NCBI GenBank assembly: GCA_907165065.1 | Contig: OU015529.1 | Location: forward strand, 4,581,054 to 4,645,053 | From: Caprimulgus europaeus | Taxonomy: Eukaryota > Chordata > Aves > Caprimulgiformes > Caprimulgidae | Length of the DNA: 64,000 nt | Reading direction: 5' to 3' | Shown here: positions 52,109 through 61,492 of the stretch, one piece after another | How positions within the stretch are numbered: position 1 is the first letter of the stretch | Layout: each line of letters starts with the position of its first letter | The notes under the pieces: model-generated | The model's input: the letters and a program-made list of their open reading frames with translations, nothing else | The model's database searches: none | Told to the model about the DNA's origin: nothing | Made by a program: the position numbers and the translations under genes

Positions 52109-52322
52109 TCATAGAATCACAGACTGGTTTGGGTTGGAAAAGACCTTAAAGCTCATCCAGTTCCAACCCCCCTGCCAGCAGCAGAGACACCTTCCACTAG
52201 ACCAGCTTGCTCAAAGCCTCATCCAACCTGGCCTTGAACACTTCCAGGGAGGAGCAGCCACAGCTTCTCTGGGCAACCTGGGCCAGTGTCTCACCACCCT
52301 CACAGCAAAGAATTTCTTCCTA
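52109..52322 (-). mobile_element. CR1 LINE 3' fragment upstream of CPXM2
   Basis: CATAGAATCACAGACTGGTT, then TGGGTTGGAAAAGACCTTAA, CACCTTCCACTAGACCAGC, GAGGAGCAGCCACAGCTTCT and GGGCCAGTGTCTCACCACCC. About 214 bp, antisense to CPXM2, with its nearer edge about 830 bp before the CPXM2 ATG. It is embedded in TATA/ATAT-rich sequence on both sides (52078-52108 and 52322-52400), consistent with insertion into an AT-rich site. Confidence 0.92.
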
Positions 52323-52699
52323 TATAACTAATATGTTATATATAAACTGCATATAAGTTTTTTATATATAAATAAATATATAAACATATATATATAAATG
52401 AATATAAACGAGGGAGGCTGCAAACAGCAGTGGACATAGATCCTACATTTATAAAAAGCTAAAAAGAAAAAAAAATAGTATGAAAGGGAATATGGCACAA
52501 CATAGATGGAATAAGGATTATTTACCACAGACCCACATCACACATACTTTCATGTATGTGCAGGGTCAGAGGACAGGCAGGTGAAGCCTGCCAGATGCAA
52601 GCAGAGCTCACCCCAGCTCTGCCCACCCCCATCTGCACAACATCTCCTGGGGGAGGGAAACACTTTCACACACAGGCTGGGAGCAAAGGCTGGCTGCCA

Positions 52700-53149
52700 A
52701 GTTTACTTTTCTTTGAATAAATGCTCTCTTGGATCAGCTGCGTGCGGGGAGACTAAAGAAACTGTTAAGGGATTTCACTGAAACTGTCTCGTAACTCTGA
52801 TTTTGGATAAAAACAACAACAACAACCAAATGAAAGGCAGGAGAGGAAAAGCAGCGAGTTAACCGTGCTGGAGATCCCACCTGCCAAACGCCGGCGGAGC
52901 GGAGCGCTTGTCCGTTTGTCTGGCTGGTGAACCCGACGATCACATGCATCCCCGTCCTGTCCCCTCCCTCCTCAGCCCTTCTCGTAACTTTTGTGAAACT
53001 AGCCCAAAGCGGAGGCACTTTTTGCAGGCAGGCTCCTCCAGCCCTCTCTGCTCAGTCCTCCTCCACCAGCTGCCAAGCCTCTCCGTTTTCCCTGCTTCCA
53101 AATAAAGTTCTGGGACTTGCAGAGGGGATTCCTGCAAAAACAAAGGATA
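52700..53149 (+). promoter_or_regulatory. CPXM2: Putative CPXM2 promoter / 5' UTR zone
   Basis: The interval immediately upstream of the CPXM2 ATG is richer in GC and CpG than the flanks, with a cluster around 52862-52945 (CGAG, CCGTG, CGCCGGCGGAGCGGAGCGC, TCCG, CCCGACG). CpG enrichment continues into exon 1, consistent with a weak CpG-island promoter. No convincing TATA box was identified; AATAAA-like strings at 52714 and 52806 are poor candidates. The transcription start cannot be fixed from sequence alone. Pyrimidine-rich sequence at 52950-53100 is typical of a 5' UTR. Confidence 0.45.
52944..53105 (+). other. Possible upstream ORF (53 codons) in the CPXM2 leader
   Basis: An ATG at 52944 opens a 53-codon frame (starts MHPRPVPSLLSPSRN) that ends at TAA 53103-53105, 44 nt before the CPXM2 ATG and in a different frame. 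If transcription starts upstream of 52944 this is a uORF of the size that can reduce main-ORF translation and allow reinitiation. The peptide is Ser/Pro-rich and resembles no family I know, so any function would be through translation control rather than the product. Its existence as a uORF depends on the unknown start site. Confidence 0.3.
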
Positions 53150-53477
53150 ATGATTGTCCTTAGCAAGAAAAGCTCGTGTTCTTCTCAGCTCTGTCTCACT
53201 CTCTGCGCCTTCGGACTGGCATTGCTGGGGGACGTGTCCTGGGCTGTACCCATGGATGATCAGGATTATTACCTGCAGGAGATTAGCAACAGGGATCATT
53301 ATTATTCCTTTCCGTACCCCGGTGAAGAGTTTTTTCCTTTCACGGAGCAACCTGGAGAGGAAGGACCTGTCCGTGCTGCAGAGAGAGAGGAGCAGCCAGG
53401 GTTCAAACCGAGCAGGAAAGAGTTAAAACCGAAGAAAAGCAACAAAAAAGGAAAATCCATTCTTGAAACTCCACCAG
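53150..53477 (+). CDS. CPXM2: CPXM2 exon 1 (coding part): signal peptide and acidic N-terminus
   Basis: First coding exon of carboxypeptidase X-2, a secreted member of the M14 N/E carboxypeptidase subfamily that, as known for the family, carries a discoidin (F5/8 C) domain and a carboxypeptidase-like domain lacking key catalytic residues. The ATG at 53150 has A at -3 and opens a 109-codon segment. Residues 1-5 are short, then KK, then a hydrophobic core around residues 14-27 (LCLTLCAFGLALLG) and a likely signal cleavage after VSWA (residue 32). The mature start contains DQDYYLQEISNRDHYY, matching the DPDYYxQEIxxRxxYY pattern I remember from mammalian CPXM2, followed by acidic and Pro-rich sequence and the basic tail KPKKSNKKGKS. 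The exon ends ETPPG at a good donor, CAG|GTAACT, in phase 1. Reading through the donor adds only about 13 residues before a stop at 53516-53518. The open frame extends upstream to 53117 but only via non-ATG codons, so 53150 is preferred. CPXM1 and AEBP1 are less likely because the DYY-QEI motif fits CPXM2. Confidence 0.87.
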
Positions 53478-54841
53478 GTAACTTTCCACCTCCTCCTCCA
53501 GAGTTTGGAGTCTGCTGAATCTCATGCTGACTGTGACTTTTTAACATTAATGAATAGCCAGTTAATGGCAGTCTTGGTAATAATAACAATAAATGTGCTC
53601 GTGGTGATGATGGTGATGACAACACATTGATTTTTAATGTCCCACAGAACAGATCTGCAGAACTTTTATTCAGCTTTTTAACCCTTTTCTCATTAAGTAA
53701 AGAGATTTCAGAGTGGTCATGTGTTAATTATACTGTACTCTAGCTAATATATCGACTTTTATTTCTTAATTACACTTGACAACTGGCTTGCTGTTAAAGC
53801 TGCTGTTCTAGAAGCAAAAGAAAGGCAGATTCAGTAGTAAAAGCTGATTGTATATTGTGACATCCTACTTTATCCCTTGTCATTTTAATCTAAGAGAGGT
53901 TCCTGAATTAATTTTACTTATAAACCTGTGAATTTCTTTGAGATTTTACTTTAAAGCCCTCCAGAGGAAGATAGATAAACAAAGATCTTCCTGTAAAAGA
54001 CCCAGCCCTAACAAGCTCAATTTAATTATTGACTGTACAATAAAGAAATTAAACAGGAACAAAAATGCCTTATGATAAAAACGACCACCCTTAATTCCAT
54101 TTTCTATTTTCTGCATTTGGTTGAATATATGCAATTATTAAAGTTTGTAGAAACTTGATCAGCTTTTACCAGCCCATTAAGAGCTAATTGCACCACCCTG
54201 AAAGAAGAGCAATTTATATCTCTCTTTCCTAAGTGCATGGTGGGTACTTTACTAGTTTGAGACACTTTGGAGTGAGTTTGGCCCGTGTCATGAACTTTAG
54301 AGTTGTAAAATTTGGGGCCAAATCCCACTACAGCTGAAATCCTCTTTACTTCAGAAGGAAACTTTTCATGTTAGTTGGAGCATATGGCACAAAGTTTGCA
54401 ATTTAAAGCCTTTAATCCATGTAGTACAGCAAAAGAGAGGATCAAGGGTTGTAGAGTGACATTAACTTCTCCCACTTACATCTGTCAGATAGTAAACAAA
54501 GTATTTTCAATTTAATGTTAACTCTAACAGATATTAATTTGTTTCTGATTAGCAAAGATATGAGCTTTTATAATAATTAATAAGAAAATGCTATTTCTGA
54601 AATGTGGAAAAGGGTTTGTGGGGCAGCCAGTTTGGATTGCCCGTGAGACTCAAGCCTGAAATAATTGATGATGGCAAATAGATCTTGTCTGTGGGCACAG
54701 AGAAATGAGAGGTCCATGCCCGTGGCTCTCTCAGAGGCCAGCAGCAAGGCAGCAGCTTCCCAAGCAGATAATACTGCCTGGGCCACCTTAAGGACTGGCT
54801 TATTAGGTTTTTTATCTAACCATGGGCAACACCTCTGTCAT

Positions 54842-55257
54842 AGGAGCACCTCTGCTGTGAGGACAGGCTGAGAGAGTTGGGACTGTTCAGCCTGGAGAAG
54901 AGAAGGCATCGCAGAGACCTTCTAGTGGCCTCCCAGTACCTGAAGGGATCCCAGTAAGGCTGGGGAGGGACTTTTGTCAAGGGCAGGGAGTGAGAGAACA
55001 AGGGGTGATGGCTTGAAGTTGGAAGAGGGGAGGTGGAGATGAGATGTGAGGAAGAAATTCTTCACTGTGAGGGTGGTGAGAGATTGGACCAGGTTGCCCA
55101 GAGAAGCTGTGGCTGCTCCTCCCTGGAAGTGTTGAAGGTTGGATGAGGCTTTGAGCAACCTGGTCTAGTGGAAGGTGTCCCTGCTGATGGCAGGGGGGTT
55201 GGAACTGGATGAGCTTTAAGGTCCCTTCCAACCCAAACCATTCTATGATTCTATGAA
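54842..55257 (+). mobile_element. CR1 LINE 3' fragment in CPXM2 intron 1
   Basis: The longest CR1 copy in the window, about 415 bp, sense to CPXM2. Landmarks: GGAGCACCTCTGCTGTGAGG, TTCAGCCTGGAGAAGAGAAG, GGCTGGGGAGGGACTTTTGT, GAGGGTGGTGAGAGATTGGA, GGAACTGGATGAGCTTTAAG and a clean ATTCTATGATTCTATGA terminus. Good preservation of the tail suggests a relatively young copy within this set. Confidence 0.95.
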
Positions 55258-55923
55258 CATGTGGATTTAAAGCTATCTAATTAGGTACTAGGTTTTTTCT
55301 TCTTCAGTGTGATGTAGACAACCCAGATTTCCAGCCCATAATGGGATGTTCTGTGGTTCAGCTCTGCTTTCATCTTCCCTGTTGGCTTTTTCCCAATTTC
55401 CCCAACACCATGACATCACACAAACATGGAGCACCATGACAGCAATGAGGATAGTATCTAGTCTGTGAGGGCAGTGTTCATTTATCTCCACTGCCAGATA
55501 TCTTCCTTGTTCCCCACCCACTGCACTGAGCACCTTACAGGTGTGGAGAAGGTGGCAGCCATACCAATAATGACCTCCATCATTGTGCAACATTCATGCC
55601 TTCCAAAACTGGTTTGGTTTATACCTTGTAGACACTGCAGTACCAAATTCAAAGTATATTACATTGGTGGCCTACCAGGGTAGCACAGTGAGGTCTTACA
55701 GACAGTCTGAATTTGGTCATTTCCTAAGAATGTTTGATTTTATGAGTGGGATTGCATTTATTTTTCTATATAGGTAATTATGGAATTAGAAAAGGGAAAG
55801 AAATACCTCCCTGAACATCCCCTGGAAAATATTCCATTGTGTGCCAACCAGTTGACTTGTACAAGTTTCATCTTCTAATTTGCTGCTTTTTACTTTCCAC
55901 CTTACCTGACTCTCTGATTCCAG

Positions 55924-55947
55924 GGAGTAATTTATTTCTGCTGTCAG
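55924..55947 (+). other. Candidate 24-nt microexon in CPXM2 intron 1 (speculative)
   Basis: A pyrimidine-rich acceptor (CTCTGATTCCAG, ending 55923) and a near-consensus donor (CAG|GTGAGG, GT at 55948) bracket exactly 24 nt. In the phase left by exon 1 the insert reads through without a stop (about eight residues, GSNLFLLS) and would preserve the frame into exon 2. I know of no such exon in mammalian CPXM2, and chance pairs of good splice sites occur in introns. Confidence 0.15.
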
Positions 55948-56756
55948 GTGAGGTCTTCCCTCAGCCTCCTCCTTTTCCTTGGCATGGCCGAGCACAAGGT
56001 CAAGGGGAGCATGGAAGAGCCTTGTGATGCACCACCAAAAGCAGCTGGAAATAGCTCAGTCCCTTCTTGCACAGCAGGCACAGACTCCTTGGACACAACT
56101 AAGCTACCAAGCTCAAAGCTCTCACCAGCCATGGGCAGTAAGAGGTTTTAAAGCCTATGAGCTTTTTTAAAAGCTAACCAGAGGTACAACAAACAACTGA
56201 TCCCCTCCATCAAATTTTTGGTCCTTGCTCCAGCACTTGGAGGCTTGACATCAACTGAACAAACAGGCTGTTAGACTCACTTTAATATGGGAAAATGCAG
56301 TGTATTTCCTTGGGAGCAGCTGAACTATTTTAACTGAAATAGCCATAATAAGCCTTAAGGCAAACACCCGGCAAAGAGAATGGTCACCATTTGTTAAAGA
56401 TGTAAGTGAAACCAGGAGGTTTTTAGCAGGAAACATCCAGAAATTTTAACTGCAAACAGTGTTAGAAGTTCTGACTGTAATATTGGAAATTTCTCCTTTC
56501 TCTTCTCCCAAAGGCAGGCAAGGGCCAGGTCTTGCCAGTGTAGTGACTTCAATGCTTGGTGCCATGTCACTGTGTCACCAGGGATAGCTTTGAAATGAAG
56601 ACCTGAAGATCTGTCCCCTCACAGAAGTGCCTAAATAATAATACATACCTATGGTTTCTCACATTTAGCTTGTTAAGAGGAAATAATAACAGCAGTTGCC
56701 AAACAGATATCCATGAATAGTCACTATAAATCTGACCTTGTAAATATGTCTTGTGT

Positions 56757-56793
56757 ATATATTAATATATTTATGTGTTTATATATATATATG
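56757..56793. repeat. AT-rich low-complexity tract
   Basis: TATATATTAATATATTTATG followed by TGTTTATATATATATATGG; simple AT-rich sequence. Confidence 0.8.
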
Positions 56794-58012
56794 GAATAAG
56801 AATTGATTTATTGGACACGCAGTAAATAGAAAAATTTGCTTCTTATGAGGCTCACTGGCAGCTGGGTCATGTGGGATTAATTAGTGTTAACAAACAATAG
56901 TCTGGCTGGGAGCTGGGATGAAGAAAGAGGAGGAACAGGAACGTGTGATCTGCCCTTTGGCTGAGCAGCTGGTACTGATCAGCCCAAGCTTTGAATCAAA
57001 GTTGAAATCAAACGGAGCAGTCTGAAGGACACGGCACATAACAGATGACACAACTCGATTTATTGATGCTAATTACTGAAGGTAGTGAGAATATAGATAT
57101 TTTCAATCTGTGAAATATGAATGTAGGAAGAAATCCTGTTGATGCCAGTGGGGTTGTACTGTTTGGTTGGGGTTTTTTTGTTTGTTTGGGGTTTTTTTAA
57201 GTATCATTACAATCAATATTTGTAATACTTGATTCAAATAACAGATAAAGATATCAGACTGCCTCCTTGTCCTTTAAGTGACTCATAAATGAAGTGGCAC
57301 TAGGTCATCCTTGGAAGTTAAACAGTTGGATTGACAGGTTTCTGTATATACATATGTTCATTTTCTAATTCCACCCTTGTTTGTTTAGGCCTCTATCCAA
57401 AACCCATTCAAATCAGTGGAAAGAGTCTTGTTAACATCAATGTTTTTCTTTTATGAGGCCTTTCAGAGAGTTTAATATATACCATCTCAGATACCATCTG
57501 TGGGGCAGACCCCCAGCTGGGGATCTGTTTGCATACACCATCGAGAGGTTTATGGGGCTGAGGTCCCCACAGAGACTGCTCAGTGTTGCACATTGCTCTG
57601 GGTCATGACTGAATAGTTCCCACTGTTGTTCTTATTGCACCCAAATCTGACACAATTAAATCTGTAATTATTTTGATTTGATTTACAAAACTTATACTTG
57701 ATAGAGTAGTTCTTGTTCTGGTGGTACCTCAATTCTGAGAGCCTTTAGAAAAGGAGTGATGTTTGTTGATATGGCAGTGCTCAGAAAGGGTTTTAGTGCA
57801 CATTTATTTTGTATTTCACAGGTCTTCCAGTCTTTGATCTCTGCACAATCCAACATATATGTCTGTGTAATAGTCATGATTTCCTTTGTCTTGTCTGTTG
57901 TTTTCCTTAGGCTTGATGAAACTCTCCAGATGCATCATTATTTACTTGCCCCCAAATTTGTTTATTTTTTATGTAATGTTGCCTAAAACTTTTCAACAAT
58001 GTAATTCTTAAA

Positions 58013-58054
58013 TTTTTTTGTTTGTTTGTTTTGTTTGTTTGTTTGTTTGTTTGT
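58013..58054. repeat. (TTTG)n tetranucleotide repeat
   Basis: About nine TTTG units with one interruption, flanked by T runs. Confidence 0.93.
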
Positions 58055-60721
58055 GGGTTTTTTTAACTTATATAGGGCACAGGAAACTCTTGGGCAGGCT
58101 GGCATCTCACTGGACCATGTGCCAGGGGAGGAGTCAGTGAGGGAAGGCAAAAAGAGGATAAAATGGCCAACGCAAGCAACTATGAAAATTATCTTGCAGA
58201 AAGGATTTGAATGTACAAAAATAGACTGATAATACATTAATTGAGGCATTTATCAAGATAGGAGATAATGAAGACTTGGAGAGTGATCAATGAGTGAATG
58301 AGGGGGAAAAGCTGAATCACGGAGACGTTACTCAGGAAAAAAATGGAAAGATTTTATTTTAAAATAGTGGTGAAGACTCGAAAAGGCTGTGAAGTTAAAA
58401 ACATGACAAGTTTATGGTAGTACTGGAATTTGAATGATGAATTTGTTCACTAGTAAGAAGATAAGAGAGAGTGATATATAAGGCATTGAACTGATAGCTG
58501 AAGACAGAAGAAGTCACCAAGATACATCAGGTTTCCAGCTAGAACAGAAGGAAACACAGAAGGAAAAGGTAGCCTGTGAATCAGCAGGGCTTGCCAAAAC
58601 TGTGGTTTTGGATGGGATTAGCTAGATGGAAAACGTGGAGAAAACAGCCAGGCGTACCTAGAGAGTTGGGAGGAAGTCTAGGAGCAAAGGGAGTTATTGA
58701 AGTCAAAGTTTTCTAAAGACATTTGAAGTCCAGCGTGTTGAACTTTGCTGGCACGTTAACGATGGGGTAGTGCCTCAGAGCCCTGGCTGGGAAGAAGTCA
58801 TTAGAAACACTGGCAGCATGCATTTGAGTGGAAGGCAAGGGCCAAAAGCCAGACAGGGCGGGCTGATGTGGGTCTGGCAGGGAGCAGAGCCAGCAGTGGC
58901 TTCGGTAACGTGTCAGGGAGCTCAGAGGGAAAGGTGTGAAGGGGAATGGGTAGGAGCTGGAAATTCAAAAGAGATTCGGGGGGAAGAGGAAACAGGCTTT
59001 TGGGTTAGAGAACAGAGTCAGGGGGTAAAATGAAGGTTGGGGGATGATGATGTACATCGGCTGGTATTTAAATGAAGTCTCTGCAGTGATAAATGACTCC
59101 TATATGAGCTAAGAAGACACAAGCACAGAATTACCCATAAGCTGGGTAATTACCAGCACTGCTGTTTTCTAGCCCATTGGTATCCTCTCTCTTAAACCTT
59201 TTAGCTGCCTCCCATTCCTGAGAAGCTCAGAGAAAGTAGAGCATTCATGTGACCTCCTATGTAGATTGTAATTTTAAAGCTTTTGCTTAAACTTCTTACA
59301 CTAGCAACTTTTAAGTAGGAACTCATTGGCCCTAGGTGCATATCCCATGAATTTTAATATGACCTGTATCACATCCTAATTGCCAGATGTGACAAGCAAA
59401 GATGAAAACATGTGGCTTTTAATGAGCTTTCTTTCATCTACCAGCTTTTATTTTCTCCTGAGCACTTCCACAAATATGTGGAATTATGAAATGTAACATA
59501 GCCACTCCATTTAAGAGCTCATCCTTTAAAGAATGTCACAACAAAGGAGGACAAAGGATGACTAAGAATGAATAATGAGAAATGCCCTCAAAATTGACCA
59601 AACCTTTTTGATTAGCATCTTTCCTTACCCATGGCTTCAGTGAATAATGTAACATGAGAAAAAAATATCAGAATAAACACATTTGATTATGCTAGAGAAA
59701 ACCATTTTCTACAATAATCATCCTAGCAGCCTTCTCTGAATTCAAACTAATTTTTAAGGTGAGAAAAATACCTCTTGAAAAAGGGACAATTTCACTTAAT
59801 AGATTTTAATAGTATGAACCTGAGTCTAGACTTGTTCCTGAAATGCCAGCAGAGTAAGAGTCACTCATTGTTTGACTTCATTCTTGGTTTTTAATGTTAT
59901 TTTCTCTTCAGTGAGCTGGCTAGACAGGTCAATCCAATGGTTCACAATCAAATTTCACTTCTTTTGGTTTTGGAATGAAGACTTCTCTCAGCTCTGTGAA
60001 CTTAAAATCTGTCAAAAAGATGAAGTAGTGGAAGGTTTGGTGCAGAAGAAGAAATTTCTTGAATTTTCAACATCTGAGACTTTTCTTCCTGAGATTTTTG
60101 AGCCTTGCCTAATTCATTGTCCATGTGAAAAGCAGATGACCAAGGGTTTTGTTGTCTGGGTACAGACTTGAGATATGATTGTCATATTCATACATAGGGA
60201 TTGCTTGTGCTTGCGTTATTCTTATGCAAAAGATGCCTTAGATCTGGTCTTGTCAGGCCTCTGGTGAGATTGTCTTGTGGTACTGTTTGTTTCATTAAGA
60301 AAGGCTTTTTGAAATGAACAGATAAATATGTGCCTTTCACAATAGGTTTTTGGGTACTCCAGGAAAATGGGAACAAACAAAGCTCTGATGTAGCTGAAAT
60401 TATTTGCCTTTTAAAAATCAGTGATTACACATGCAAAACACTCCATAGCCTTTACTCAGCTCAGACAAATGTTCACGGAGAGAAAACAGAGGTGACAGGA
60501 ATAATCACTCATGTTAGAAACAGACAATCACCTTTAATCTTTCTGTCCCTTAGAGACATTCTGTCCAAGCTACCTTAATAGACAATTTGGTTCTATTTAA
60601 TTCAGTAGGCCATGAATCAAAGACAGCACTCGAGTTTCCTTCTTTTTTGCATGGGATTTCATTCAGAGATGGTTGTGACCATCATAACTGTGCATTGCAT
60701 CTCCAATGTAGAAGTTATTTT

Positions 60722-60808
60722 GTTCCTGCTCATGGCAGGGGCGTTGGAACTAGAAGATCTTTCAGGTCCCTTCCAACCCAAACCAGTTTATGATTCTATG
60801 ATTCTATT
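60722..60808 (+). mobile_element. CR1 LINE 3' terminus in CPXM2 intron 1
   Basis: TCCTGCTCATGGCAGGGGCG, TTGGAACTAGAAGATCTTTC, AGGTCCCTTCCAACCCAAAC and TTTATGATTCTATGATTCTA: about 87 bp, sense, with intact terminal 8-bp repeats. It lies 580 bp upstream of exon 2. Confidence 0.93.
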
Positions 60809-61387
60809 TCCCAGTAATCTCCCTTAACACAATATCCATGCCCAAGCAATGGACAATGGAATAAGGGTATTTAGAGGACACGGTGGCCAGCCCCAAGACA
60901 GGTATCTAACACTGCTGCTGTCTGATTATTTTCCTTTGGGGACTTCTTTTCCTAAGCCACAGATGATGCTGATGGCTGAGCACCACAGCTACATCTTTCA
61001 GGAGCTTGTCTAGCTCCTCTGGAAGCCTATCCCTGGCTATTTCTGTTGACTTCAAAAGGTGTTTGGTGTGGTTTTTGCAAATCTAATCAAGTAACAAGAA
61101 ACATCTCCATTAAGCCCTCAGTGAAATACACAGCAATGTTAATTCATTACTTCTGATGCAAACACACCTCTAATTTCCTTGTAGCACAGCAAGACACTTA
61201 TGATTCCATTCCCCTGTGGTTTTATCATCCCAGTGTGGGGAAGAACAGGGTATTCTGGGTGTCTGCTGGAAGGGATGGAGCACCATCAGAGAGGAGCAAG
61301 GCGTTTTATTCTTCGTGCAGTCAGCAGGCAGTGCTAAATCAACTTGACAGGAGTAAAAGGAAAACTGTTTCTCTTTTCTATCCATAG

Positions 61388-61492
61388 CTAAAAGTGGCAA
61401 CAAAAAAAAATGTGAGAAAAACAAGAGGGGGAATGAAGAGATGCCAGATGGTGACTCTAAGAGTCAGGGTGCCTATGAAGACATCAGAGGAA
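61388..61492 (+). CDS. CPXM2: CPXM2 exon 2: charged linker before the discoidin domain
   Basis: A 105-nt exon follows a strong pyrimidine-rich acceptor (TTTCTCTTTTCTATCCATAG, ending 61387) and ends at the donor GGAA|GTACGT. Exon 1 leaves one base (G). This exon begins CT, completing an Ala codon, and then reads KSGNKKKCEKNKRGNEEMP, then DGDSKSQGAYEDIRG, with one base (A) left over, so it is phase 1 at both ends and contains no stop. It corresponds to the human CPXM2 segment that begins KHSNKK and ends REDVRE just before SCPPLG. The leftover A would give the Ser codon if exon 3 starts GY-TGY. The region is a low-conservation, Lys/Asp-rich spacer, so the match rests on NKK near the start, EDIR at the end, phase and position. 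Oddities: a run of nine A inside the exon (three AAA codons) and a cysteine in the linker that I do not recall in the human protein. Later exons (discoidin, carboxypeptidase) are not visible before 64000. Confidence 0.78.

Larger units (their letters stand above)
53478..61387 (+). other. CPXM2: CPXM2 intron 1 (about 7.9 kb, phase 1)
   Basis: Runs from GTAACT at 53478 to the TCCATAG acceptor at 61381-61387. It contains two sense-oriented CR1 copies (54842-55257 and 60722-60808), TTTG-rich and AT-rich simple repeats near 58.0 and 56.8 kb, a possible 24-nt microexon at 55924, and AT-rich homeodomain-site-like stretches at 53.5-54.3 kb. No other exon is needed to keep the CPXM2 frame. Confidence 0.75.

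Noticed and set aside
55948..56151. 67-codon frame that looked like a possible exon or small secreted protein in CPXM2 intron 1
   Set aside because: Its first codon is the donor-like GTG, not an ATG. No acceptor or donor places it in the CPXM2 frame, and it has no family resemblance.
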